64,000 bases of DNA from the NCBI GenBank assembly GCA_036936605.1, contig JAUPFV010000004.1, positions 121,446,852-121,510,851 of the forward strand. Direction: 5' to 3'. The stretch is from Limnanthes douglasii subsp. nivea. Taxonomy: Eukaryota; Streptophyta; Magnoliopsida; Brassicales; Limnanthaceae. Positions 52,813-64,000 of the stretch are shown here, one piece after another (the first letter of the stretch is position 1; the number at the start of each line of letters is the position of its first letter). The position numbers were made by a program, and so were the translations under genes. The notes below the pieces were generated by a model. That model did not search any database. It was not told where the DNA came from and worked only from the letters and a program-made list of their open reading frames with translations.

Positions 52813-53262
52813 ACTTCTAGAGAGGCTACTCAAGAAACATATTTTGCCTTGGTGTAGGGTATGGATGTTATTAGTCCTATAGAGTCTATTTTACCTTCTT
52901 ATATAGTACTTTACTATTTTGAAGAGGTAAATGAAGAGGCAAAAAAGAACAGACCTAGACTTAATCGAAGAGAAAAGAGTTAAAGCTCATTTGAATATGA
53001 CTTAATATCAAACTTTGATGAGGAGTCGTTATAATTCGAAGGTGAGAAGGAAGGATTTTAAAGTAGGTGACAATATGTTAAGGAAAGTATTTCTCCATAT
53101 GAAGGAAAAAATACTTGGAAAGATGGCCCCGAATTGGGAGGGTCCTTATATGGTGATGGAGAAAGTAAAGCCAAGCACATATCGCCTTTTGTGATGAACA
53201 AGGAAAATTACTTCAACATATTTGGAATATAGAACATTTGAAGCTATATTGGGAATGATTTT
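52803..53262 (+). pseudogene. E7 integrase C-terminus
   Basis: TTSREATQETYFALV (52803-52857) followed after a stop by GMDVISPIESILPSY, YYFEEVNEEAKK and RPRLNRREKS. The E5 integrase has THRETTQEISFALVYSMDVI at the same place. After another shift KVDNMLRKVFLH-like and GPYMVMEKVKPSTYR text ends it near 53200. Its start lies in the middle of the region after the catalytic Glu, so the break cut the gene in two. Confidence 0.85.
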
Positions 53263-53504
53263 TTTCTTTTTAAGACTTTTTTTAATAATTGACACATTTT
53301 TTCCCACCTTGTTGTCCTATGTAGGTTTTAATGAGTTATCGTCTAGATATTCGAGGTTATTAGTAAAATTAACTTTTGGCCAATGATTGTTTTAAATACA
53401 AGTATTTAAATTATTTTGGTAACTAGTCAAAGAATGATCATTTTTGAAGTTGTTGACCAAAACTAATTTTTTTAATTTGAAGTGTTATACGCATTATTCA
53501 AATA

Positions 53505-53770
53505 AACAACCATTTTCGAGGTGCTAAGTATTTTAAACGCACTAATTATCTTTGAGGTTCTATGTTCTTTAAAAGAACTAATTATATTTGAGGTGCTATG
53601 TTCTTTAAACGCACTGATTATACTCGATGTGTTATGTTCTTTAAACACACTAATTATGTTCGAGGTTCTACGTTCTCTAAACGCACTAATTATATTCAAG
53701 GTGTTATGTTCTCCAAACACACTAGTCGTATTCGATGTAATAACGTTTTATAAGTGCACTATTTTTATTT
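53505..53770 (-). repeat. 36-bp minisatellite of E7, about 7 copies
   Basis: The unit on the minus strand is close to agtgcgtttagagaacgtag followed by aacctcgaacataatt, the same repeat as in E5 (25756-25935). Copies differ at several positions. The repeating frames seen on both strands here are by-products. Confidence 0.85.
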
Positions 53771-54009
53771 CGCAAGTTATAAATATATATGTAAAATATA
53801 TTGGAATTCGAGGTCATTATGACTTTTTTATAAAATTAAAAGTCATGATAAGATAAAAATTGGCAAATAAATGTGGAAAGAAGAAGAGTAGTTTCTCATT
53901 AAATCCATAATCTGAGCTTACAAAAAAATGTTTTTGAATGCCAGGAAATTAAGTATTCACAAAAATAAGTCACCAACAATAAAGATGATTTTAAAAATAA
54001 ATAACAATT

Positions 54010-56850
54010 AATCATCCTCCTCGGAGTTCTCTTCGGAAGAATCTTCTTCATGTTCACTGGTATTTTTCATTTTCTTCTGACTTTGTCTCTTCGAAAGAAT
54101 CAGTTGGAACAGGGTCGAAGGCTTCACTATGACGATTATCTATGGGGATCAATTCCCAAAAGCTTGACAAATTTTCTTTTGGGAACACTACGTGAAATTC
54201 GTAGAGCAAAGTGATAGTATGTTGCTTCTCGGCATTTTTGAGTGCAGTTAAGGTGTCTAATCCATACGGATTTTTGGCACTTTGCGCAACGGCTTGCTTT
54301 TCTTCTTCGAGTGTGGTCTTGAGTGCGGTCATATCATCAGTCAGTTCTTTTTTTCTCCTTCGATCTTGTTCAAAGATTCTTAAAGAGATGAGTATTTTTT
54401 ATGTTCCTTGGATATCTCCCTAACATGTTTAATTTTAAGTTCATCCATCTCAGCCAGATAGTAAGTCTTGAGATCTTTTGTTTGTTGTTCATGCACAGAG
54501 CGTAGATGATGTTTGATGTGGATGCCTTCTTTAATATATTACCACATGTCATCTTGGAACACATGAAATTATTCCTTTATTTGTTTCCCAAATATTTGTC
54601 TCATCTTTTTCTCTACAGCAACATCTTTTTTATATCGAACCATATCTTCGGTCGTGGTTTCCAAATGGTTTTAAAAAGAATTTACTTTTGTGCATAATGC
54701 TTTTGTTGTTGCTTCAATATTGGAAAAAGGTTTCAATGCAAGTAAAACTTCTTGAGATGGCTCTTGGACATGGATGAACCTTTGATTATTGTAAGACATG
54801 AGAGAAGATGAGGAAGCCAGGGGAATATCTGAATTCAAAATTTCAGGTATAAGAGGAGCAGTAACCTGATGGAAAATTTGTTGAAGCTGTTCTTAGATAT
54901 GTTAGACCCTTGGATCAATATCTTTGTATAGGTCTTGAAGTTCCTCTACACTTATGGGATCATCAGGAAAGAAATGGCCATCTCCTCGGTCATCTTCCAT
55001 TGTATTTTCTCTTCAATGATTTGCTTCCACTGAAGTTTCTCCTCAATGATCTTCGCATGCAATTTCTTCAGCTTCGGAAGGAGGCACTTCTGAGACAACT
55101 TCTTTAGTATTCTTCTCTGCTCTCTTAGCCGGTGAAGTTTCGAAGTGCTCTTTTTTTTGAAGTAGTTTTATTTCTTTTTTAAAAAGGTTCATACTCGATT
55201 CCTTCTTCAATTGTTGGAAGACTAGCCTCAGTTGTCTTCATTTTGGTCTTTTTTATTTTGTGGCTTCGGATTAGTTGAAGGGCTAGCACCAGATGTATTA
55301 GTTATCTTTTTCTTTGTCCCTTTATTTTTTACAGGCAAATGAATTTCTGATATGTTTCACACAGGTAGAGTAATTTTACCATCATGTGCTATCAAATTCT
55401 TTACAACAAGTTGTGCATCTGGTGGCTCCATTAAATTTTCCGGGAGGTCGACAACTAAGATGATCCTCCACAAATGACTATTGATAAATTTTATAGGTAG
55501 AAGGGTTGAGTGGAACCTATTCCCCTATTAATTTTTTGTCCAACTTGGCAAAAATATCTTTTCCATTTGTCTTGCGACTTTTGTACCTCTTCGAAATTCC
55601 TAAGTACAGTAGCAATATATGTGATAAAATCTAATTTAATGTATTAAAAAAATCATAAGTAGAAATGAGTAAAACTCATTGTTTCTTCTCCAGACAAGAC
55701 TAAGTTTGGAAGGGTTCACCTCGGATATTGCTTTACCATTCTCCCAAGCTCCAGATATAAAGAAAAACCTTTGCTTCCAGAATTGTTTAGTTTCGAGCAG
55801 ATCGTCGATTATTTTGAAGTCATCTACCGGTGTCAGATAGTAGAAGGGTAGTACCAGTCCCTTCAAAAGGCCAATCATGGCGATAAAGTCTTTAATGGAG
55901 AGAGTGGTTTGGCTTAGTCTCGAAGCCATAATCACTGATAGAAGTGTGAACAAAAATATAGGTGTTGCTTGTGTAGGGCAGAGGTCCAGGAGCTCGACGT
56001 ACTCCACTATCATCGGATCCAGTGAGAATCGAAGACCCCAATTGATGATCTCATGATAGACCACAAATTCATCTACTCTACAATCAAGTGGAGTCTCAGC
56101 TTCTTTTGAAAGTCGAAGTGTTATGTTGTCTGGCATTCCTTATTGCTTTTTCAAACGACCAACTTGATCTTCACTATAATATATATATGACACGTTTTTT
56201 AGTGCCATGATGTATTCAGGGAGGAACGGTTTTAAATTCAGACTTACTGAGGCAGCAACATCCTCGGGAAGTTCAACTTGAGACTTCTTTTTCTTTTCTT
56301 TTTTCTCAGATGCCCCTTTCGATGAAGCATCGTCTTCAGTATCAGATGCAACACCATTTATTTTAGCCTCGATATTTGACATTGTTGTCTCTGAGTTAGC
56401 TTCTTCTTCATAAGCATTGTCTATTAATCGATGATGATTTGGGTTCGACGCTGGATTTTCTTCTTGTGTATTCAAGGGAGTTTGTTGTGACTCCACGTTG
56501 GTCTCAACAATCTCCCTCAGGGAAGGAAATGGTGGTGTAGGGTTATTGATGATGTTTTTTAAAGTGTTGTCAGCATTGGAGTGTAGGGTTATCATGTACG
56601 AGAGATTAGCTTTTGGCTGATTCCAAGGAGTTTCCTTACGTGATGTTCGAGGTGGATTAGAGTTGATTGATAATAAAGCTTTTTTAATCTTCTGTGAGTG
56701 AATGTGCTTTGTGTTACTTTCCGATACTTTTCAGGAGAAACATATGTGGATCTCATGTGATGTTGACTAGGAAATATTATTTTTCGGCGAAGGTAGCCAA
56801 GAAATTGGTTTTTTAGATGAAGAAAGCTAAGAAATTGGGTTCTCATGTGA
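54010..56850 (-). pseudogene. E7 antisense gene: gypsy-transposon-type domain plus coiled coil, decayed
   Basis: Homologue of the E5 gene, on the minus strand. The N-terminal part, 56846-56592, is frameshifted and contains NPPRTSRKETP. The acidic linker is at 56595-56140 with SEKKEKKKKSQVELPEDVAA. The globular domain (56136-55636) is nearly open: VYHEIINWGLRFSLDPMIVE, LLDLCPTQATPIF, LVLPFYYLTPVDDFKIIDDL, FFFISGAWENGKAISE. The 5' splice site that E5 and E6 have after this is broken here (gt lost near 55676); an AG at 55587-55588 still precedes RYKSRKTNGKDIFAKL. The tail has coiled-coil text (about 54500-54330, VHEQQTKDLKTYYLAEMDEL) and ends FWELIPIDNRHSEAFDPVPT and an acidic end. Function unknown. 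Confidence 0.78.
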
Positions 56851-56926
56851 AAGTAGCTAATGATTCTCTCATGAACTTTCTCCGACTATAAGGTATTTTT
56901 AAAACATAAATAATGGGTGAGATAAG

Positions 56927-56934
56927 TATTTATA
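56927..56934 (-). promoter_or_regulatory. TATA box of the E7 antisense gene
   Basis: On the minus strand tttataaatactt lies about 80 bases before the first Met of the antisense gene. The E5 gene has a TATA-like site at a matching place (22524-22531). It suggests separate transcription of the antisense gene. Confidence 0.5.
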
Positions 56935-57443
56935 AAGGAAAGGAGAAAGAGAAAATAGTCAGAGAAGTGGAAGAGGTGGTGATGATTATTGGGTAGAAAG
57001 ATGGAATATCAAACGGTTGCTTGTAAATAAATAATGTGACACATGTTAGCTTTCAGACCTAATTGTAGACCTAGTGGATCATCGCATGCGTATAAGACCA
57101 TTCCAAACATTTCTGACCGTTATAAAAAGGCCAGCTCATGATTCTACATATGAATATTCAAAGTGTGAACAAAGGGTCAAGCCAGTATCAAGGTAAACAT
57201 GTGTACAAGTTCCTTCAAGGAGGACAAGTATATGACCATGCATTATTAAATCGGTTGATAAACGATTTATATTCGAGGAAAAATGTGAATGTGTTTTTAT
57301 TCGAGGACAACAACAATTGAGACAAATCCTTTTGGCAATGAGATGAGAAGGTCTAATCTGAATCAAATTAGATGTTGATAATAAACAGATTTTACCTATC
57401 GTGATTTCTGATGATTACTAGTTCTTATTTCACTAACCTTCAT

Positions 57444-57545
57444 AAGAACTAGGTGGGCTACTGATAAGGATATGTATTGTTGATGACCTAAATGTAATAC
57501 AATAAAAGTTGTATATGATAAATTCTATAGTAAAAAAAGAATATG
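57444..57545 (+). repeat. Purine-rich tract and partial 3' LTR of E7
   Basis: aagaactaggtgggctac (57444-57461) precedes tgataaggatatgtattg, the LTR start. The match to the E5 LTR continues for about 84 bases (ctaaatgtaatacaataaaagt...) and then stops at about 57545, so the LTR is cut. Confidence 0.75.
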
Positions 57546-58579
57546 TAAACTTTGGTTACCCGAACCTCATGTTGATACTGATGGTTGATCACTAGTGTGT
57601 CATATGCAATAGTTCAAGATTGTCTTGTATCTGAGCCATAATTTTTTTATGTCTTACCCCACCCTAGGCGACTACTCTAACCTTAACCTCACAGGTAGGT
57701 ACCTGCTTATCCGATCATTTATACTGTTTTTTCAAATCTTGTTCCCGTTTAATAAAATAGATTTTCAAATGAAGCCTTATCTGTAATGATAACCCCAATT
57801 CAGGGAAGGATAAAGTTCTTCTAAATCGGACACAAAATTATCGTTAGACTCTGAAATAATATACTGATATCTAGTTTTGTGCTCTTTTTTAACGAAATGG
57901 AAACTCCGGTCTGATTGAAACTGTTTCATTTGCTAACTTTCTTGATCTTACAAAGATTCAGACTCAATGTCATCACCCTATAAGATTTTTCTATATTTCA
58001 ATTTTTTTCAAATTTTTGATCGAACGCTTCTTGAACGTGTAACCATTGTCTCACGCTGAGCATTTACTGCAATTGATCATGATGTCTCTCTATGTCCAAT
58101 TTATTTCATTTTTCTTCAAGTTGGTGTTGCTTTTGATCATCATTTACTAACTAATCGGATTATTCCGCAATCATATTTTGGTATGTAAGCACCACATGAT
58201 CTGATTGCACTCAAGCGTAATAATCTGAAATAGAGCTTACTGTCTTGGTGGTTTTGGATATTATATATGGGTATGAGTCTAACCTCTCACTATGGTCTCT
58301 ACTAAGGACTCTTAGAAATATTTGAGAGGGAAGTTAGTTCTGGTTAATTTGGGGGTCACACAAAAATTTAGAGAGATATTTAGGACTGAAATTCTAGAAA
58401 TAGAAGTTTTCAAAACTAATAATAAAATAATAATTGTTTATTATTTCCAAGAAAAAGTATATCGTCTTTTATAATATTGGTGGCGGGCCTTTTGGCCTAC
58501 ACCATTAGGCCATTACTGGCTAATCCACCTCATTAATTTACTAAACTAATATATATATATGTAGACCTTATTACAAAAA
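57546..58579. other. Unassigned sequence
   Basis: No domain could be named. On the minus strand near 57850-57790 a segment reads SDLEELYPSLNWGYHYR, which looks protein-like, followed by stops. The right part near 58400-58560 is AT-rich with two palindromic gg-cc stretches (tggcgggccttttggcctac). Possibly a relic of another element. Confidence 0.3.
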
Positions 58580-61500
58580 AATATCCTCAGTGTCACACAT
58601 TTTGGGGTTTATAATATTATATTACCTTTTCATGAGAACCCTCAATTATTACGCCAAAAAATGTTTTTGTTATTCCAACATGTGTCAGTCTCACTTTGAC
58701 TTTTTATCTATTATCACCATTAACTGGAACCTCCATCTAGATGACTCCATTATGTTAATTATTCTGATTAAGCTTAAGTGTCTCCAATCTGTTATTTCCT
58801 CTCTTAATAAGAGATAGTTCAGTAACATAAGTGAAAGAGCTTATTTTTATCATACATTACATCTTCAAGCCCAACACAATTTGGCAAGTGACCCTCCCAA
58901 CCCATCACTTATCAAGGCTGAAATCGATACCTCCAAAAACTTTGTTATCTTTAGACGTGAGGAAGAGTCTTTCTTCAAGTAGAATTCCCGTGAAACATGG
59001 ATTGAGTTAAAGGACCGTAGCTCCAAGTTCTTTCACAACATTATCAAGTCCCGTATTTCCGAGAAATAATATCGGTTTTATTAACTACCCTCAGGGGAAC
59101 ATATATTCCTCCAAAAATGGTGTTGCTTGCATATTTGTTTCCCACTTTTCCAATCTCATATGTGTCAAGAACCTACCTATCTACCCTGACCTTTATAGAG
59201 TTAAGAGCTTGATTACAACCAGACTCAATAACTCTGATAAATCTCATATGACTCGCCTCATCATCAATTATGAGATATAAAAACTTATGTTCAGTATTTG
59301 ACAATAATAAAATGTCTAGTCCTGAAGGCTTCAGCTATGGTTTCTTTAAGCCTTCATAGGATACCATTAGTACTGATTTTTAGAAAGTGTTCCACTATTA
59401 TTATTTTTGACAATTGTATAGACTGAAGCTGGAATAAGACTTTCATCGCTCTAGTCTTGAAGTTTGACAACCCTACTTCCCCATCCGATTTCAGACCCAT
59501 TGCTTATTGCAATATTATCTTCAAATTCATTTCCAAAATTCTTACCAACAAGATTAAAAAAATATTCTCTTCTCTAATCAAACCATCCTAATCGGTATTT
59601 ATCCCAATTCTTAGTATTTATGATAATACTTTTCTTTCCCAAGAGTCGTTGTTACCACACTAGTAAGAAAGGTCCTCGAACAACCCTAAAGATGACCTTA
59701 TGAAAGCCTTCGATAACATTTGATGGTGTCTCATTTTATACATCCTCTATGCTATGGAATTACCCAATCGAATAATTGGTTGGACCATCAAGTGTATCTC
59801 TACTTTCTTTAACTCGAATAACATTAATGGTAACATTTTGGCTCCTTTTGTGGTAAAAGAGGTCTCCAAAAATGAGACCATACACATATTCTTCTTTATT
59901 TTCATCATGTAAGTTCTCTCTAATATTCTCAAAGATAAAATTTAGCACCTTTAATTAAACTCAAATTGAAGTTTCGTAAGCTCAAAATCATCAATTTTTG
60001 TTTTGTAGATGACTTAATAATTTTCTGTTGTGCCAACATTAACTTAGTTAACCTTGTTAAATGAGGCTTTTAGGAGTTCGACAACCTCTCAGACCTCCAC
60101 CTCAATCCTAACAAAACTCAAATATTCTTTTATAGGGTCTCTTAGTCGATATGTCCCTCCACCATCACCTCTTTGGACTTTGAGGAAGGTTCAAGTTTTG
60201 TTCGTTACTTAGGGCCCCCCATTATCAATTATCATCTCTCTTATAATGATTATAGGTCGATGTTTTATAAAATAAGCAGTCGTATCAACTCTTGGACTTT
60301 CAAGAACCTATCTTATATGGGTAGGCTCCATCTAATTAAGATATTTCTCTTTATTGGACAAGTTTACTAGTCTTTAATGTTTATCATTCTCATCCATGTC
60401 CTAAAGGATCTTTCTCAAATGTTTCATCTATTTATGTGATTGGGACCTGAGATGAAAATTTATGGTTCCAAATATGTTTGGTCTAAGATTACATTACCCT
60501 CACCTGATAAAGGCCTTTGTAATTTAGACATTCAGGTCTAGAACTATATGGTCTTCCTCAAGAACTAATAGTCCATATTAAGCGTCAATTATTCTTCAAA
60601 TTGGTGTAACTGGGTTCTTACCAAAAATGTAAAGATAATATACATTGAAAACTCTATATTGTCTCCCCTCCTAGTTGAGGATGAAGGAAAATCACTAACC
60701 TAAGTCCCATTGTCGTCAAGCTCTACAAGGTGGAAGTCATAAACAACCTATTTACTTTCCTTTGGTTTGACCCATAGCTTTTTCCTAATTCGTTAATTGA
60801 CCGATACAGTCAAAATATTATATGTTATGTTGGACTATGTAGCAATAGCATGCTTTCTAATATCATCAACAACCAATCTTGGAACTAGCCCATTTAGCTC
60901 CGCTCTGGCAGAAGGTCTCACCAATCCCACCTGCTTGAAATGCGTAATGCGATCAGTCTTCCCCTGACCCCTCGGGCAGGGGTGATGTTAAACTCTGGAT
61001 CTTTAACCAAAATATTAATATATTTACAATCAATAATATTTATCATTACATCCAGGAATCAACGCGTTAGGTATCTTGGACCAATCTTGTTTGGAACAAG
61101 TATAACATTCGTACATACTATTTCATTGTCTAGCTTGTCATCTACGAGAATCTCATTACATGTGAAAAGCTTCTCGCACAGGGTTATATCATATACTCAG
61201 ACTGTATCTTATGTAACGTCTTCCTAGAAATCACCAACTACATTTTGGCGAACTGCCCAATCGCCAACTTGTTTGGGAGTTCTCTTCCATTAAGCTTAAG
61301 TTTACCCCTAACCTCCGATTGAACTTTTTAGCTACATATTTCCAGCATATGAACCTCATCTCATATGCTTAATTTATATTTGGCGTGTCGTTTTCTGTCT
61401 GATGGTCTACCATATTTAGTAAAATAATAATGCTAGGATGTTTTTGGAATCCCCCTCTTTGGGTTGAACAATCTCTTATCGCATATTCTTATACCCCCGC

Positions 61501-61840
61501 TAGATATTCACGACTCAAAGATTATTTTGGTCGTGTTAAACATTACTAATTTTCTCTATTATTTTTGTTTGTTTTTCAGGTCATCTCATTTTGGTTGGAT
61601 CCACATTATTTTCTCTTCGGATGCTGGATTGGTGCTCATTCCTTACTACACTCTTGATCGATCATTTATATTCTATCATTTCAGTCATTTATTGTTGTTA
61701 TTGTAGATGTCTCTTCTAATACACATTATACAGGGATATGCCTTGAAATTTGTATTTATATACTTTTTTATTCAAGGGAGTGCCCTCATGTATATGTAAA
61801 CCTTCCTTATTCAAAGTTATTATTTTCTTACAAAAAAAAC
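58580..61840 (+). mobile_element. L1-type LINE, 5'-truncated ORF2
   Basis: Plus-strand text begins in the linker between endonuclease and reverse transcriptase: SHFDFLSIIT, LKCLQSVISSLNKR and FSNISER near 58690-58840, then REEESFFK and LKDRSSKFFHNIIKSRISEK near 58955-59065. Reverse transcriptase: DFRPIAYCNIIFKFISKILT at 59490-59550, LMKAFDNI near 59697, and the box FVDD at 60002-60013 in NFCFVDDLIIFC. LHLNPNKTQIFF and FVRYLGPPIINYHLSYND (60200-60245) and NLSYMGRLHLIKIFLFIGQV follow. The rest of ORF2 decays up to about 61560. The end is T/A-rich with an aaaaaaaa tract near 61833-61840. Endonuclease missing. Confidence 0.85.
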
Positions 61841-62229
61841 TTGGACCGAATCACTATACGATAACTAATCTTTCCCTCGTCAATGGACAAATTACCATAC
61901 TATAATAAATATTTTTCACACCAATAAGGTTTGTGTTACTTGTATTTATTAAATATGTTCAAACTAAAACTTAAAATTAAATTATTAAATATTTTTGTTG
62001 TTTAATTTTTAACTTACTTTAGTCCAAATTAAATCTATAAAAGAATATTAATTTAAAACAAAATAAAATGGACAACAAAAATTACTACAAAATATATCAA
62101 TTATAAATAAAGTTAAACTTTTTTATACAAAGGTAAATACTTACCCAACTTGACACTTGCAACTCTATGTTTACATAGAAAATAAATTACTAACTCTATA
62201 ACTGGGAAAATGGTTATTTTCTAGTGGAG
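61841..62229. other. AT-rich stretch between two LINE pieces
   Basis: No protein-like frame. Composition is strongly AT-rich with many short A and T runs. It may be 3' UTR or target sequence between the two LINE pieces. Confidence 0.4.
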
Positions 62230-63273
62230 TGTTATTTTGCCATCGTCTGAGGGTGTTCTTATGATTTTGAACCTTAAAATGATTCAAATCTGGAATCATG
62301 CGGTTGTCATTAAACACTTTTGGTCAATTCTCACCACCAAAGTTTTTTTTATTCAGTGTGAATGGATCAAGTGCGAGAGAAAAAAAAGTAAAAGACAAGC
62401 ATATGTGGAACATTTCTACTGGTTATACCCCTAGTTAGAGATGGAGGAAAATCTCCAAATGAGAACCAACATCGTCAACCTCTATAAATTGGAATATGGT
62501 AACTTACCTCCCTCTAGTACGATATTTGGCTCTTTTATAAATCTCTTATTAATCAATATGGTCTCAATATCATTTGTCATGCAAGAGTGCACAATAATAG
62601 CAAAGTGGTTGACATCATCTCTGACGTTGTCTGGAACTGGCCTCCACAAATCCATTCTTGTAGTAGATTTCACAATTCTCATCTCATTGATATCGGTAAT
62701 TATATTAGTATTTTTCATTTATCCTCCGGTAGGGATGACGTCAAACTTTGGATACCAAACCAGAGTAGCAACTTTTTCACTATTAATAGCATGTATCGTT
62801 ATCTCCTTCTATTTGTTCTAAGAGTTCATTGGGTAAACCTTGTATAGAATAAGTACAACATTCTTAGACATTATTTTATTACTTGGTTTTCCGCTCTGGG
62901 TAAGCTCTTCACTAGCGACAAGATTCTCTCAAGATTCTCTCTTGGGGCTACCATGTAGTTTTAAATTGTGTCATTTGCAACAATGCTTCAAAGTCTATTA
63001 GTCATCTATTTTGGGTTGAATTACCTTATACCCGCCTCAACTAGGAGGTTATCTGAGATTATAATTCACTATCATCCTCTCCGGATTGGTCAAGTTGGCT
63101 ACACATTTCCAGCCTTTGTCCCCCGTCCACCAGTCTTGGTCTTTTTTTGCGCTTAGAATTGTGTTCGATGGTTTATCATATATGGCAAGAGAGGAACGTT
63201 AGGAATTTCACGAACAGTCACTCATTTGCCTCTGCAATATCTTATCGCACCCTCTCCGACCTCCGCTACAAAA
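62230..63273 (+). pseudogene. LINE ORF2 C-terminal fragment
   Basis: The plus strand reads the post-polymerase part of a plant LINE: KHFWSILTTKVFFIQCEWIK near 62310-62370, VVDIISDVVWNWPPQIH near 62605-62655, DDVKLWIPNQSSNFFTINSM near 62733-62792, YFITWFSALGKLFTSDKILS near 62872-62930, and the zinc region CVICNNASKSISHLFW near 62965-63015. A YHIWQERNVRNFTNS block near 63178-63222 is the last recognisable text, with no RNase H after it. Frames shift several times. It might be the tail of the LINE ending at 61840 displaced by an insertion, or a second copy. Confidence 0.75.
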
Positions 63274-63367
63274 TTTTGGTCTCCAAATTCCATTGGCCAA
63301 GTTAATCATTTTTAACTTAACTTTTGGTCTCCAAATTCCATTGGCCAAGTTAATCATTTTTAACTTA
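63274..63367 (+). repeat. 48-bp tandem duplication at the LINE end
   Basis: The unit starting ttttggtctccaaattccat occurs at 63274-63321 and 63322-63367 with no or one difference. The near identity shows a late duplication in old sequence. Confidence 0.95.
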
Positions 63368-63369
63368 TC

Positions 63370-64000
63370 TTTTATTTTTCTCCTTTTTCAAGTTTTTATG
63401 TCTGTCATTAATGCAACTCACTTTGTTTCGTTACCATGCGCAGTAATCAGTGTTATGTTTTTTATGTTCCATAATGTCACTTGGATTATTACATTAAATT
63501 GTTTTTTTATGTCAAGAGAATACATCGTGGATTATGTATGTTTTGTTATTTTTTTAACACCGCTTGGATCTTTTTTGTATTTGGATAATGTTCCATAATT
63601 TATGTATGACTTATGTTTATTTATTTATTTAAAGTTGGAAAATGCCCCGAAATATCATGTACTTTTATTTTTTATATTTAATATTCTTTTATAAAAAATG
63701 GTTATTTTTTATTTTTTACAAATAATTTAAATTAGTCTATATCTGTTTTAAAAATTACGATACCTGTTTTTGATTGTTCAAAATATACATATAGAAATTT
63801 GTGAAAATAAACTTTTTTAAAATATGTATTATAGAAACCGAAGCTCCAACCAGATTTTATATATAAAGTAGTTTTGGATTAAAAGTAGTATAGTTTTTGG
63901 GTTGGGTGGATTGGGGAAGGGACTATTTTATGGTGGGTTAGAGCCTTGGTCTAAACTAATCTCTTCGTATTTCCAGTCCAACTAAAATAATGGGCTTGAA
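63370..64000. other. AT-rich end of the window
   Basis: A plus-strand open frame of 101 codons (63293-63598) starts inside the duplication and is very hydrophobic; it is probably a chance frame in T-rich DNA. Nothing else was recognised to the end. The last 150 bases become less AT-rich. Confidence 0.35.

Larger units (their letters stand above)
52803..57545 (+). mobile_element. Ty3/gypsy (Tat-like) E7, 3' part, same family as E5
   Basis: From left to right: integrase C-terminus (+), a 36-bp minisatellite, an antisense gene on the minus strand (54010-56850), a purine-rich tract, and the first part of a 3' LTR (57462-57545). The order is the mirror image of E5 at 21.8-26.7 kb and the text is very similar throughout. 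Gag to most of integrase is missing; the left end abuts E6 RNase H, which points the other way. The LTR breaks off after about 84 bases. Confidence 0.88.

Noticed and set aside
53472..53856. Repeat-protein-like frames on both strands
   Set aside because: Same cause: a 36-bp tandem repeat read in two directions.
8636..57545. Endogenous pararetrovirus of plants
   Set aside because: All pol blocks have LTRs, integrase domains or primer sites of LTR retrotransposons. No movement protein or coat protein text was seen.
63293..63598. Membrane protein of 101 codons
   Set aside because: It begins in a tandem duplication and its hydrophobic text comes from T-rich DNA.

Overview
This window looks like nuclear DNA of a flowering plant, probably a eudicot, from a gene-poor, transposon-packed region. 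It is AT-rich. Every recognisable coding block belongs to a plant transposable element: Ty1/copia, Ty3/gypsy (mostly of the Tat type, plus one Reina-like chromovirus), L1-type LINEs with an RNase H tail, MULEs, hAT and a tRNA-like SINE head. I found no convincing host gene, rRNA, tRNA or CRISPR. All transposon genes carry stops, frameshifts or deletions. All reading was by eye, so edges marked 'about' are approximate.

Layout. 1-5.6 kb: copia element E1 (+), followed by long TA arrays. 6.2-8.6 kb: copia element E2 (-), cut by the LTR of E3. 8.6-13.9 kb: Tat-like gypsy E3 (+), cut by E4. 13.9-17.9 kb: E4 (-), a Reina-like element with both LTRs. 18.1-18.7 kb: LINE RNase H (+). 20.2-21.4 kb: MULE A (+). 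21.4-33.5 kb: gypsy element G5 (-), split inside its reverse transcriptase by E5 (21816-31265, -), a Tat-like element with both LTRs. 34.1 kb: SINE-like head. 34.6-37.0 kb: Tnt1-like copia (+). 37.0-38.3 kb: MULE B (+). 39.5-41.8 kb: two hAT transposase halves in opposite orientation. 42.4-45.2 kb: LINE (-), carrying a solo LTR of the E4 family. 45.2-52.8 kb: E6 (-), in which one LTR lies between a pol 3' half and a gag 5' half. 52.8-57.5 kb: E7 (+), a relative of E5. 58.6-63.3 kb: two LINE pieces (+).

The most interesting system is an extra gene carried antisense to gag-pol in E5, E6 and E7, between integrase and the 3' LTR. It has its own promoter-like sequence, small GT-AG introns, a gypsy-transposon-type globular domain and a coiled-coil tail. 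E5 and E7 also share a 36-bp minisatellite where pol and the antisense gene converge. Extra ORFs, some antisense, are known in Tat-lineage elements, so the class is not new; the spliced structure and conservation across three copies here deserve attention. Second is the E6 LTR at 46692-47525: it has a primer-binding site on one flank and a polypurine tract on the other, as in a tandem element or a reinserted one-LTR circle.

Insertion order can be read from the breaks: E2 was hit by E3, which was hit by E4; G5 was hit by E5; the 42-45 kb LINE was hit by an E4-family element that later collapsed to a solo LTR.
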